64,000 bases of DNA from Candidatus Kaistia colombiensis (lineage in GTDB: Bacteria; Pseudomonadota; Alphaproteobacteria; Rhizobiales; Kaistiaceae). A program made the translations under genes and the position numbers. Where the stretch lies: positions 1,812,501-1,876,500 of the forward strand of contig CP119318.1 of NCBI GenBank assembly GCA_029203105.1. Reading direction: 5' to 3'. Below, piece after piece: positions 36,564 through 44,546 of the stretch; position 1 is the first letter of the stretch; every line of letters begins with the position of its first letter. The notes below the pieces were generated by a model. The model was given only the letters and a program-made list of their open reading frames with translations. It was not told the DNA's origin and did no database searches.

Positions 36564-38129
36564 ATGAAGACCCAATTTTTCCGGACGCTCAGGCGGCTGG
36601 GCTTCCTGTTTCTCGCGGCGACGGCGCCGATTGCCGTCGCCGGCACCAGCCTGGTCGCTCCGGCCCATGCCGAAGCGCCGGCGCTGAAGGGCGGCACGCT
36701 TCGCGTCGCCATCCTGAGCGACATGACCAATTTCGATCCGCAGCAGTTCTCGACGGTGAACTTCCACCTGATCAAGAACCTCTATGACAGCCTGATCGAA
36801 TATGGGCCGGACGGCGAGGCGCTGCCGAGCCTGGCGACCGCCTGGCAGATCGCGCCCGACAACCAGTCGGTGACCGTGACGCTGCGCGACGACGTCACCT
36901 TCCATAGCGGTGCCAAGCTCACCTCGGCCGATGTGGCGGCGACGCTGGCCAAGGCGGCCGATCCCGAGCGCGGCAAGAACGTCTATGCCACCATGTCGAT
37001 CGTCAAGGACTGGACCACGCCGGACGAGAAGACCGTGGTCATCAACTTCAAGGCGCCGACTCCGCAGCGCCAGATCACCGATCTGCTGCAGTTCACGATG
37101 CCGATCGAGGCCGCCGGCATCGCCACCGTCGAGACCGTCCCGGCCGGCACTGGCGCCTATAGGCTGGACAGCCGCGCCGTCGGCCAGGGGCTGACGCTGA
37201 AGGCCAATCCCCACTACTGGCGTCAGGGCCAGCCGGTCGCCGAGCAGGTCGACTTCACCATTTTCAGCGAGGATGCCTCGGCGAGCGCGGCGCTCGAATC
37301 CGATGCGGTCGACATCATCTATGGCGGCACCTCGCGCAGCGCCGTGCGCCTGCAGGATGCCGGCTACCAGGTCGTGCGCGGGCCGGGACCGCTGGTGCAG
37401 GTGTTCCGGATGAACTCGACCCGCCCGCCCTTCACCAACGCCAATTTCCGCAAGGCCTTCAACTACATGATGGACCGCGAGGGCATGTTGCGGGTCGGCT
37501 ATGCCGGTCTCGGCGAGGTGGTGGCGCTGCCCTGGGCGCCGGCAAGCCCGGCCTTTGACGCCGCCTATGCGGACGAGTTCGCCTACAATCTCGACAAGGC
37601 CAAGGAACTGCTCGCCGCGTCGGGGCTGACGCCGGCCGAAATGAGCAACTGGAAGATGCTGGTCTGGGGCAATGACGAGCCCAGCGTCGTCCTCAGCCAG
37701 ATCCTGCAGAGCACGCTGGCCGAGCTCGGCATCAACATCGAGCTCGATGTCCGTCAGGGCGCGGAATATACCGAGGCGCAGCTTGCCGGCGACTATGATG
37801 CCACTTTCGGCGCGGTCGGCAATGTACAGAAATTCCCCTCCCGCGTCGCCACCAACAGCATCTACCGTGTCGTCAAGAACCCGGTGCTGAAGGACCCGCA
37901 TCCGCATCCCGACTATGTCGCCGCGATTGCGCGCGTCAACACGACCTCCGGCCCGGATGCCGACGTGAAGGCGGCCTACGACAATCTGAACCGCGTCCTC
38001 GTCACCGATGCCTTCGCCGTTCCGGTCAATTCCTACGACACCGGCCTGATAGTCGCGTCGCCGAAGCTCGGCGGCCTGGCGCTCGATATCGACAATCTCT
38101 TCGTCGCCCGCACGGTGGGCTTCCAGTGA
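36564..38129 (+). CDS. Oligopeptide/dipeptide-type ABC transporter, periplasmic binding protein (system 1)
   Basis: A 521-residue family 5 binding protein. The signal peptide covers about residues 1-36, ending AHA before EAPALKGG. GGTLRVAILSDMTNFDPQQF and LYDSLIEYGPDGEALPSLAT are the classic N-terminal segments, TLRDDVTFHSGAKLTSADVA the family signature. The C-terminal lobe (RKAFNYMMDREGMLRVGYAG) is complete. It binds peptides or peptide-like solutes for the ABC system that follows. Confidence 0.9.
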   Translation: MKTQFFRTLRRLGFLFLAATAPIAVAGTSLVAPAHAEAPALKGGTLRVAILSDMTNFDPQQFSTVNFHLIKNLYDSLIEYGPDGEALPSLATAWQIAPDNQSVTVTLRDDVTFHSGAKLTSADVAATLAKAADPERGKNVYATMSIVKDWTTPDEKTVVINFKAPTPQRQITDLLQFTMPIEAAGIATVETVPAGTGAYRLDSRAVGQGLTLKANPHYWRQGQPVAEQVDFTIFSEDASASAALESDAVDIIYGGTSRSAVRLQDAGYQVVRGPGPLVQVFRMNSTRPPFTNANFRKAFNYMMDREGMLRVGYAGLGEVVALPWAPASPAFDAAYADEFAYNLDKAKELLAASGLTPAEMSNWKMLVWGNDEPSVVLSQILQSTLAELGINIELDVRQGAEYTEAQLAGDYDATFGAVGNVQKFPSRVATNSIYRVVKNPVLKDPHPHPDYVAAIARVNTTSGPDADVKAAYDNLNRVLVTDAFAVPVNSYDTGLIVASPKLGGLALDIDNLFVARTVGFQ

Positions 38130-38168
38130 TGCCAACGGGCACCGATCTCCGGACCGGCGGGTCCACGC

Positions 38169-40223
38169 ATGGTTGACCCGGTTCTCTCCGTCCGGGGGCT
38201 GAAAGTGGATTTCGGCGGCGAGGGGCGTTCGGTGCCCGTCGTTCGCGGCGTCGATTTCGACGTCTATCCGAATGAGGTGCTCTGTATCGTCGGCGAATCC
38301 GGCTCGGGCAAGAGCGTCACTTCGCTCGCGGTCACCGGCCTGCTGTCGGAAACCGCGCGCGTTCACGGCTCGATCCGGCTCTGTGGGATCGACGTCACGA
38401 CCGCCGACCCGGAAACGCTGCGCCAGATGCGGGGCCGCGATGTCGGCTTCATCTTCCAGGACCCGACGACGACGCTCAATCCGGTGCTGACGGTCGGCCG
38501 CCAGATCACCGAGGGCGAGGTGGCGCATGGCAGGCTGAAGAAGAGCGGGGCGCACGCTCGCGCGGCGGAACTGCTGCGCGAGGTTGATATCGCAGATCCC
38601 GAAGGCAGGGCGGGGCAGTATCCGCACCAGTTTTCCGGCGGCATGCGCCAGCGCGCCGTCATCGCCATGGCGATGGCCGGCCAGCCGAAGCTGATCATCG
38701 CCGACGAGCCGACGACCGCGCTCGACGTCACCGTGCAGGCGCAGGTGCTGGCCGTATTGGCGCGGCGTCAGGCCGAGATGGGCTCGGCCGTCATCCTGAT
38801 CACGCATGATCTCGGCGTCGTCGCCGAAGTCGCGAACCGCGTCGCCGTCATGTATGGCGGCCGCATCGTCGAGACGGCACCGGTCGCCGAGATCTTTGCC
38901 AACCCGCGCCACCCCTACACGCGCGCCCTGCTGCGCAGCATTCCGCGCATCGACACGTCGGATTCAAGGCTCGATCCGATTCCCGGCCAGCCGCCGATTC
39001 CGGGCGCGTTGCCGAAGGGCTGTGCGTTCCAGCCGCGCTGCGCCGTCGGCCGCGACCAGCCGCTCTGCAAGGCCGAGGATCCGGCGCTCGTTGCCGTCGG
39101 CGATCAGCGCCAATCGGCCTGCCATTTTGCCGGGGCGCTTCCGGCCGAGGCGATTGCCGCCGAACCGCGCATCCTCGCCGCCTCGGCCGCGAAGCACGAG
39201 CCGTTGCTCGTCGTCGACGGATTGAGGGTGCATTTTCCGGTCAAGACCGGTGTGCTCCGGCGCACCACCGGCTGGGTCAAGGCGGTCGACGGCGTCAGCC
39301 TCTCGGTCAATCCGGGCGAGACGGTCAGCCTGGTCGGCGAATCCGGCTGCGGCAAGACGACGACCGGCCGTGCCATCATGGGGCTGGTCCGGGCGACCGG
39401 CGGCAGCATCCACTTCGGCGGCCAGTCGATCCGCGACCTCGACCATGGCACGATGCGCAAGGCGCGCCGCCAGATGCAATATGTCTTTCAGGACCCGTAC
39501 GCCTCGCTCAATCCGGTGCTCTCGGTCGAGGACATCGTGGCCGAGCCGCTCCGCATCCACGGCCTCTATGACGAGATGGGCGGTGCGCGGCGGATCGCCG
39601 AGCTGTTCGACATGGTCGGCCTGTCGCGCACCATGCTCGGTCGTTATCCGAGCGAATTTTCCGGCGGCCAGAAGCAGCGCATCGGCATTGCCCGCGCACT
39701 CGCCCTGCAACCGAAGCTCTTGATCCTCGACGAGCCCGTCGCCGCTCTCGACGTCTCGATCCAGGCACAGGTGATCAATTTGTTGCAGGATCTGCAGCGC
39801 GAACTCGGCCTCGCCTATCTCTTCATCGCGCACAATCTGTCGGTCGTGCGCCATGTCTCCGACCGCGTCGCCGTCATGTATCTCGGCCGTATCGTCGAAG
39901 AGAGCAGCCGCGACGGGCTCTACGAGCTGCCGGTCCATCCCTATACGCAGAGCTTACTTTCGGCCGCTCCCGTGCCCGATCCGGCGGTGCGCGACACGCG
40001 GCGGCGCATCGTGCTGGAGGGTGAGATCCCCAATCCGGCCTCGCCGCCCTCGGGCTGCACGTTTCATCCGCGCTGCTTCCGGGCCACCGAAATCTGTTCG
40101 GCCAATGCGCCGTCCTTCGACCGCTATCTCGATTTCGCCACCCGCACCGCCTGCCATCATGCCGGCCCGCTCGAAGGGCGGCGCAACGTCTTTGCATCGG
40201 GCGCGATGGAGATCGCGTCATGA
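38169..40223 (+). CDS. Oligopeptide-type ABC transporter, fused double ATPase (DppD-DppF type)
   Basis: A 684-residue protein carrying both ATPases of an oligopeptide importer in one chain. First half: Walker A GESGSGKS (42-49), signature FSGGMRQRAVIAMAMA, Walker B LIIADEPTTALDVT, C-terminal oligopeptide domain with GCAFQPRCAVGRDQPLC. Second half: Walker A GESGCGKTT (about 389-397), signature FSGGQKQRIGIARALA, Walker B LLILDEPVAALDVS and a second cysteine cluster, GCTFHPRCFRATEIC. Both cysteine clusters keep the four-Cys pattern that binds Fe-S in some DppD homologues. The stop overlaps the next permease start (ATGA). Confidence 0.92.
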   Translation: MVDPVLSVRGLKVDFGGEGRSVPVVRGVDFDVYPNEVLCIVGESGSGKSVTSLAVTGLLSETARVHGSIRLCGIDVTTADPETLRQMRGRDVGFIFQDPTTTLNPVLTVGRQITEGEVAHGRLKKSGAHARAAELLREVDIADPEGRAGQYPHQFSGGMRQRAVIAMAMAGQPKLIIADEPTTALDVTVQAQVLAVLARRQAEMGSAVILITHDLGVVAEVANRVAVMYGGRIVETAPVAEIFANPRHPYTRALLRSIPRIDTSDSRLDPIPGQPPIPGALPKGCAFQPRCAVGRDQPLCKAEDPALVAVGDQRQSACHFAGALPAEAIAAEPRILAASAAKHEPLLVVDGLRVHFPVKTGVLRRTTGWVKAVDGVSLSVNPGETVSLVGESGCGKTTTGRAIMGLVRATGGSIHFGGQSIRDLDHGTMRKARRQMQYVFQDPYASLNPVLSVEDIVAEPLRIHGLYDEMGGARRIAELFDMVGLSRTMLGRYPSEFSGGQKQRIGIARALALQPKLLILDEPVAALDVSIQAQVINLLQDLQRELGLAYLFIAHNLSVVRHVSDRVAVMYLGRIVEESSRDGLYELPVHPYTQSLLSAAPVPDPAVRDTRRRIVLEGEIPNPASPPSGCTFHPRCFRATEICSANAPSFDRYLDFATRTACHHAGPLEGRRNVFASGAMEIAS

Positions 40224-41101
40224 GGAAGCTTGGCAGCAAGACCCTCTCCATCCTCGGCCGGCTGCTGGCCAGCAAGGGCTCTGCGCTGGCGCTGATCTTC
40301 CTTGTGTCCATAACGCTGGCGGCAATCTTCGCCGATTTCCTGCCGCTCAATCCGGTGGCGCAGAAGCTCGCCAATGCGCTGAAGGGGCCATCGGCGACCA
40401 ACTGGTTCGGCACTGACGAACTCGGCCGCGACATCCTCGCCCGCGTGATCTTCGGCGCCCGCACCTCGCTGGTGACGGCGGGCGGCGCGGTGGCGATCGC
40501 GGCGCTGGTCGGAGTGCCGATCGGTCTCGTCGCCGGCTTCTTCGGCGGCTGGCGCGATGCGGCCTTGATGCGCTTCGTCGACGTGCTGCTGGCGCTGCCG
40601 GCGATCCTGTTCGCCATGGCGATGATCGCCGTGCTCGGCCGCAGCCAGGCGGCGGCGCTGATCGCGGTGGGACTCACCGGCATTCCGAGCTTCGCCCGCA
40701 TCACGAGGGCGCAGGTGCTGACGCTTCGGAAGCGCGATTTCGTTACCGCCGTCGAGGCCTTTGGCGGCACGGCGACCTACAACATGTTCCGCACCATCCT
40801 GCCGAATAGCTGGAGCCCGATCTTCGTGCAGGTCGTCGTGCTCTGCTCAGTGGCGATCCTGCTCGAGGCGGCGCTTTCCTTCCTGGGCGTCGGTGTGCCG
40901 CCGCCGACCCCGAGCTGGGGCGAGATGCTGCGGACGGGCAAATCCTATCTGCATGAGGCGCCATACTATGCCGTGCTGCCGGGCATCGTGCTGACGCTCA
41001 CCATCCTCTCCTTCGACGTGTTGGGACGCGCGCTCGCCGACCTGCTCGAAGGGCGTCGCGACGCCGTCATCGCTCCCAAGGCCGAAGAGGTCACGTCATG
41101 A
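40220..41101 (+). CDS. Oligopeptide-type ABC transporter, permease (DppC type, system 1)
   Basis: A 293-residue permease with the OppC N-terminal segment (ALALIFLVSITLAAIFADFL PLNP) and core WFGTDELGRDILARVIFGAR. The coupling loop is FVTAVEAFGGTATYNMFRTI LPNSWSP. It overlaps both neighbours by 4 nt. Confidence 0.92.
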   Translation: MRKLGSKTLSILGRLLASKGSALALIFLVSITLAAIFADFLPLNPVAQKLANALKGPSATNWFGTDELGRDILARVIFGARTSLVTAGGAVAIAALVGVPIGLVAGFFGGWRDAALMRFVDVLLALPAILFAMAMIAVLGRSQAAALIAVGLTGIPSFARITRAQVLTLRKRDFVTAVEAFGGTATYNMFRTILPNSWSPIFVQVVVLCSVAILLEAALSFLGVGVPPPTPSWGEMLRTGKSYLHEAPYYAVLPGIVLTLTILSFDVLGRALADLLEGRRDAVIAPKAEEVTS

Positions 41102-42045
41102 TCGGCTTTGTGCTGCGCCGCCTGCTGCAACTGGTGCCCGTGCTCTTGCTCGCTTCGACCGCGATCTGGGCGATGATCTATGCGGTTCCCGGCGGCCCGA
41201 TCGGCGCGATTGCCGGCGACAATGCCAGCCCCGAGCAGATCGCCGCCGCGACCGCCCAGTTTGGCCTCGATCGGCCGGTGCTGGTGCAATATGCGGACTG
41301 GCTCTGGAATGCGATCCGGGGTGATTTCGGCATGTCGATCCGCGGCCGCGCGCCGGTGCTCGAACTGATCGGCCAGCGCCTGCCGGCGACGCTGCAACTC
41401 GCCGTCGCCGCGACGATCGTCTCGCTCGTCATCGGCATCCCGGTGGCGATCGCCAGCGCGCTGCGGCCGGGCTCCTGGCTTGACCGCATCCTGTCCGGCT
41501 GGAGCGCCATGGCGCTCGGCGTGCCGACCTTCTGGCTCGGCATCCTGCTGATCCTCGTCTTCGCCGTCGAATTGCGCTGGCTGCCTTCCGCCTCGGCCTA
41601 TGTGCCGATCTGGAAGGATCCGCTCGGCGCCATCCGCAATCTGGCACTGCCGGCCCTGACGCTCGGCATCTACGTCTCGGGCATCCTTGCCCGCTTCCTG
41701 CGGGCGTCGCTCGTCAGCGAACTTCGCGCCGACTATGTCCGCACGGCGCGGTCGAAGGGTCTGCCGGAACGCCAGATCGTCGGCGTCCACATCCTGCGCA
41801 ACGCGCTTTTGCCCTTCATCACCATCGTCGGGCTGATGATGGCGAACTTCATTGGCGGCGCGGTGGTGACGGAGGCGGTGTTCACCTATCCCGGCATCGG
41901 CCGGCTGCTGATCCAGGCGATCTCGACGCGCGACTACCCGCTGATCCAGGGCTGCATCGTCGTCATCCTGGTGCTCTACATCGCCATCAACATGGCCGTC
42001 GACGTGCTCTACGCTTATATCGACCCGCGCATCGACTATCGATGA
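41098..42045 (+). CDS. Oligopeptide-type ABC transporter, permease (DppB type, system 1)
   Basis: A 315-residue DppB-type permease. It starts MIGFVLRRLLQLVPVLLLAS; conserved segments are FGLDRPVLVQYADWLWNAIR GDFG and DYVRTARSKGLPERQIVGVH ILRNALLPFITIVGL. It is the last gene of the system, giving an unusual order of binding protein, fused ATPase, C-type and B-type permease. Repeats A and B follow directly. Confidence 0.92.
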   Translation: MIGFVLRRLLQLVPVLLLASTAIWAMIYAVPGGPIGAIAGDNASPEQIAAATAQFGLDRPVLVQYADWLWNAIRGDFGMSIRGRAPVLELIGQRLPATLQLAVAATIVSLVIGIPVAIASALRPGSWLDRILSGWSAMALGVPTFWLGILLILVFAVELRWLPSASAYVPIWKDPLGAIRNLALPALTLGIYVSGILARFLRASLVSELRADYVRTARSKGLPERQIVGVHILRNALLPFITIVGLMMANFIGGAVVTEAVFTYPGIGRLLIQAISTRDYPLIQGCIVVILVLYIAINMAVDVLYAYIDPRIDYR

Positions 42046-42094
42046 GGGAGCTGTCTGGAAATCCTGCCGGACTGTGTGGCTGCCACAAGCTCTC

Positions 42095-42209
42095 CGTCAT
42101 CCCGGACGCCGCGAAGCAGCGAGCCGGGATCCATGCAGCCGAGGCATCGGGAGGTTCGTGCGTCTAGCAACCCAGCTGGATGGATCCCGGGTCAAGCCCG
42201 GGATGACGG
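42095..42209. repeat. Dispersed palindromic repeat, family A, copy 3
   Basis: The left arm starts GTCATCCCGGACGCC and closes GCCGGGATCCATG. The right arm is TGGATCCCGGGTCAAGCCCG GGATGACGG. It stands in tandem with a family B copy 43 nt to its right. Confidence 0.75.
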
Positions 42210-42252
42210 CAAGGGTGGGGAGGCAACGGAGCCTCAAGTCTAGCCAGACCTT

Positions 42253-42375
42253 CACCTCTCCCGGAGGGAGAGGTCGGAGCGAAGCTCCGGGTGAGGGGTT
42301 AGGGAACCATCCGGATAGGCCGTAAACCCTCACCCGCCGACCTTCGGTCGTCGACCTCTCCCTCAGGGAGAGGTG
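42253..42375. repeat. Dispersed palindromic repeat, family B, copy 3
   Basis: CACCTCTCCCGGAGGGAGAG, inner hairpin GGAGC/GCTCC, GTGAGGGGTT, then the inverted half with AAACCCTCACCCGCCGACC and GAGAGGTGAA. With the neighbouring family A copy it fills the 361-nt gap between the convergent permease and aldolase genes. Confidence 0.75.
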
Positions 42376-42406
42376 AAGGCCAGGGCGGTCGACGGACGGC
42401 GAAAAA

Positions 42407-43555
42407 TCAATCCGACAGGCCGCGCGCCTCGATCGGCCAGATGTCTTCCAGCCTGTCGGCGCGGACGACATGCAGGAAATCGTGCAGATTGGCCGTCGGG
42501 TCGCAATGCGGCACGCTGCATTCGAGGCGGGTGCCGAGCGCCGGGGCCGGTTGGCCCGGCGCCGTCTCCAGCCGGCCGAACTCGTCGCCGACAAAGGTGA
42601 TGGTGCCGATCCGGTGGCCGTCGAGATAGGCGCGCGGCAGCGGTCCGTCGACGGCGAAGCTCTTGGTGCCGGCGTCGACGATGGCGTCGCCATGCAAATT
42701 GTGGGCGATGACGGTGACGACGACGAACAGGGCGGTGCCGAACACATCGGCGCCCGAACCGTGCAGGTCGACCCGGCGATAGTCCTCGTCCATGAAGACA
42801 TAGGAGCCGGCCTGCACTTCGGTCAGCACCTTGTCCTCGAGGTCGAGCATATGGCTGCCGGTGCCGCCGCCTGTGACGATCCGGGGCGGCAGGCCTGCCG
42901 CGTCAAGCGCCTCGACGATGGCAAGCAGCCGGCCCATGGCGAGGCGGTTTTCGGTTCGTCGGGCCTCATGATCGAAGATATGCTGCACGAAGCCGGCATA
43001 GCCCTGGACACCGGCGAAGACGAGTGAGTCCTCGGCCGCGATCTGCCCTGCCAGCGCGACGGCGGCTTCCGGGCTGGCGACGCCGGTGCGGTGCTGGCCG
43101 ACGTCGCACTCGACCAGAACGGCGAGACGGACGCCGGCGTCGAGCGCCGAGGCCGCGTAGTCGGCGATCTGGGTCGGATGATCGACGGTGACGGTGATCT
43201 CGGCGCCCCGGCGGACGGCCTCGGTCAGCCGGTCGATCTTGCGACGGCTGATGACCGGGGCCGTCAGCATCAGCCGGTCGATGCCCGCTTCGAAGAGAGC
43301 GAGCAGCTCGCCGGTCTTGGCGCAGGCGATGCCGAGCGCGCCGGCTTCCATCTGGCGTCTGGCGATGGTGGCGCATTTGTGCGACTTGGCGTGCGGTCGG
43401 AGAGCGAGGCCGGCGGCGCGCGCCAAGCCGGTCAGGGCCTGAAGATTGGCCTCGAACGCGTCGGCGTCGAGCACCAGCGCCGGCGTTTCCAGCTTGGTCC
43501 GGCCGCCGCGCGCGCCGATCAGCGTTTCGTTCAAGCCGGCGACGCCGCGTCTCAT
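42407..43555 (-). CDS. D-threonine aldolase-like PLP enzyme
   Basis: A 382-residue fold-type III PLP enzyme. The PLP lysine is in RPHAKSHKC (about 53-61). The metal site near the C-terminus is VPHCDPTANLHDF, the H-x-D pair of Alcaligenes D-threonine aldolase, in contrast with the H-x-C of the paralogue at 33423. GTGSHML and GSYVFMDEDYR are also typical. The reaction would be retro-aldol cleavage of D-beta-hydroxy amino acids to glycine and an aldehyde; D-serine or D-glucosaminate dehydration are alternatives for this fold. It starts at ATG 43555 and is the last gene of a minus-strand group with two small unknown genes and nagA. Confidence 0.83.
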   Translation of the reverse strand: MRRGVAGLNETLIGARGGRTKLETPALVLDADAFEANLQALTGLARAAGLALRPHAKSHKCATIARRQMEAGALGIACAKTGELLALFEAGIDRLMLTAPVISRRKIDRLTEAVRRGAEITVTVDHPTQIADYAASALDAGVRLAVLVECDVGQHRTGVASPEAAVALAGQIAAEDSLVFAGVQGYAGFVQHIFDHEARRTENRLAMGRLLAIVEALDAAGLPPRIVTGGGTGSHMLDLEDKVLTEVQAGSYVFMDEDYRRVDLHGSGADVFGTALFVVVTVIAHNLHGDAIVDAGTKSFAVDGPLPRAYLDGHRIGTITFVGDEFGRLETAPGQPAPALGTRLECSVPHCDPTANLHDFLHVVRADRLEDIWPIEARGLSD

Positions 43556-43600
43556 TCCGTCTCTCCTGCGCGCAGGCGCGGTTGCGTGTGTTACTCGCTC

Positions 43601-44089
43601 TCAGCCGACCTTGTGGCCGGGCCAGCCCATCAGCAGCTTAGCGTCCTTCTCGGCGGCGCGCGCCTTGGCCGGATCCTTGAAGATCCGCGTCACGCATTGC
43701 GGCTTCTTCCGGTCGATCACGTCATAGACCATGTGATAGCCGGTCTTATCCATGATCGGACCGATCCAGCCGGCGCAATGATCGCAATAGCGCTCCATCG
43801 GTTCGGCGTCGTTGTCCATCACCTTGGAAAGGCTCGGGCAGACGTTCATCCTGAGTTCGAGCCGGTCCTCGTTGAAGTCGAGGTCCATGTCGCAGTTTTC
43901 CTCGATCTTGATGTGTGACCAGTACTCGTACATGCCGGCGAGACCCTGGGTCTGGATCAACTCGAGGATATGGCGCTCCTGGTTCCCGGAGATCGCCAGC
44001 CAATAGGCTTCGAGCGCGCTCTCGCCCTGGCTTTCAAGGAACTTGAAGACCTCGTTGTAGAAACGGGTGAAGTGGTCGCTCGGGATCAT
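43601..44089 (-). CDS. Uncharacterised small cysteine-containing protein (paralogue a)
   Basis: A 162-residue soluble protein that I do not recognise with confidence. The N-terminal two thirds look helical (FYNEVFKFLESQGESALEAY WLAI). A core then reads LRMNVCPSLSKV, ERYCDHCAGWIGP, GYHMVYDV and KPQC. The CP...CxxC...C arrangement suggests metal binding or a ligand pocket; a distant link to the L-2-amino-thiazoline-4-carboxylate hydrolase family is possible but not shown. The start ATG 44089 has GGAGG 5 nt upstream and overlaps the previous stop (ATGA). It is paralogous to 44086-44544. Confidence 0.7.
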   Translation of the reverse strand: MIPSDHFTRFYNEVFKFLESQGESALEAYWLAISGNQERHILELIQTQGLAGMYEYWSHIKIEENCDMDLDFNEDRLELRMNVCPSLSKVMDNDAEPMERYCDHCAGWIGPIMDKTGYHMVYDVIDRKKPQCVTRIFKDPAKARAAEKDAKLLMGWPGHKVG

Positions 44090-44544
44090 GCTCGCCTCCG
44101 GATGACCTGCCGGCACGAACCCTCGCCGGTGATTTCGGTGTCGATGGCATAGGGCGAACCTTCTGCCATGGCTTCATTGGTACGGCTGGTCTGGTCGCAA
44201 AAATGCGGCGAGACGCTGCCGACGAGGCCCTTCACATGATGCCAGGCGGGGCAGAGGCGTACCGTCAGCACGATCTCGTCGTCGCCGATCGCGATGTCGT
44301 AGTCGCCGCCCTCGCGATCGAAGAAATGCCGCCAGTGGCGGACGAGCTGGTGCGTGTCGCCGTCGAGCAGATCCTGACGGATGCTGGCATAGACGTCGCG
44401 GCCGACCTTCTTGAAGATCTCGTCCATCGCGGCGACGCCGAAGCGTTCGACGATGAAGTCGATCGTCGTGTTGGCGGCGCCGTGGAAGTCGAGATGGACG
44501 TTGCCGTCCTCCTCGTAGCGCATCGGGCTGCTTCGGTCGGTCAT
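44086..44544 (-). CDS. Uncharacterised small cysteine-containing protein (paralogue b)
   Basis: A 152-residue protein related to its downstream neighbour: both have an N-terminal helical part, a stretch of alternating acidic residues and a beta strand ending V-x-x-CP, then further cysteines. Here these read VLTVRLCPAWHHVKGLVGSV, PHFCDQTSRTNEAMAEG and GEGSCRQVIRR; the CxxC of paralogue a is reduced to a single Cys. The function is unknown. ATG 44544 is used; GTG 44550 overlapping the nagA stop is an alternative. The tight nagA-b-a coupling suggests that the two work together, possibly as a heteromer. Confidence 0.68.
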   Translation of the reverse strand: MTDRSSPMRYEEDGNVHLDFHGAANTTIDFIVERFGVAAMDEIFKKVGRDVYASIRQDLLDGDTHQLVRHWRHFFDREGGDYDIAIGDDEIVLTVRLCPAWHHVKGLVGSVSPHFCDQTSRTNEAMAEGSPYAIDTEITGEGSCRQVIRRRA

Positions 44545-44546
44545 TC

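Noticed and set aside
36441..38912. An 823-codon minus-strand open frame opposite the peptide-binding protein and ATPase genes
   Set aside because: Antisense shadow created by third-position G/C bias; the sense strand carries Walker motifs and a signal peptide.
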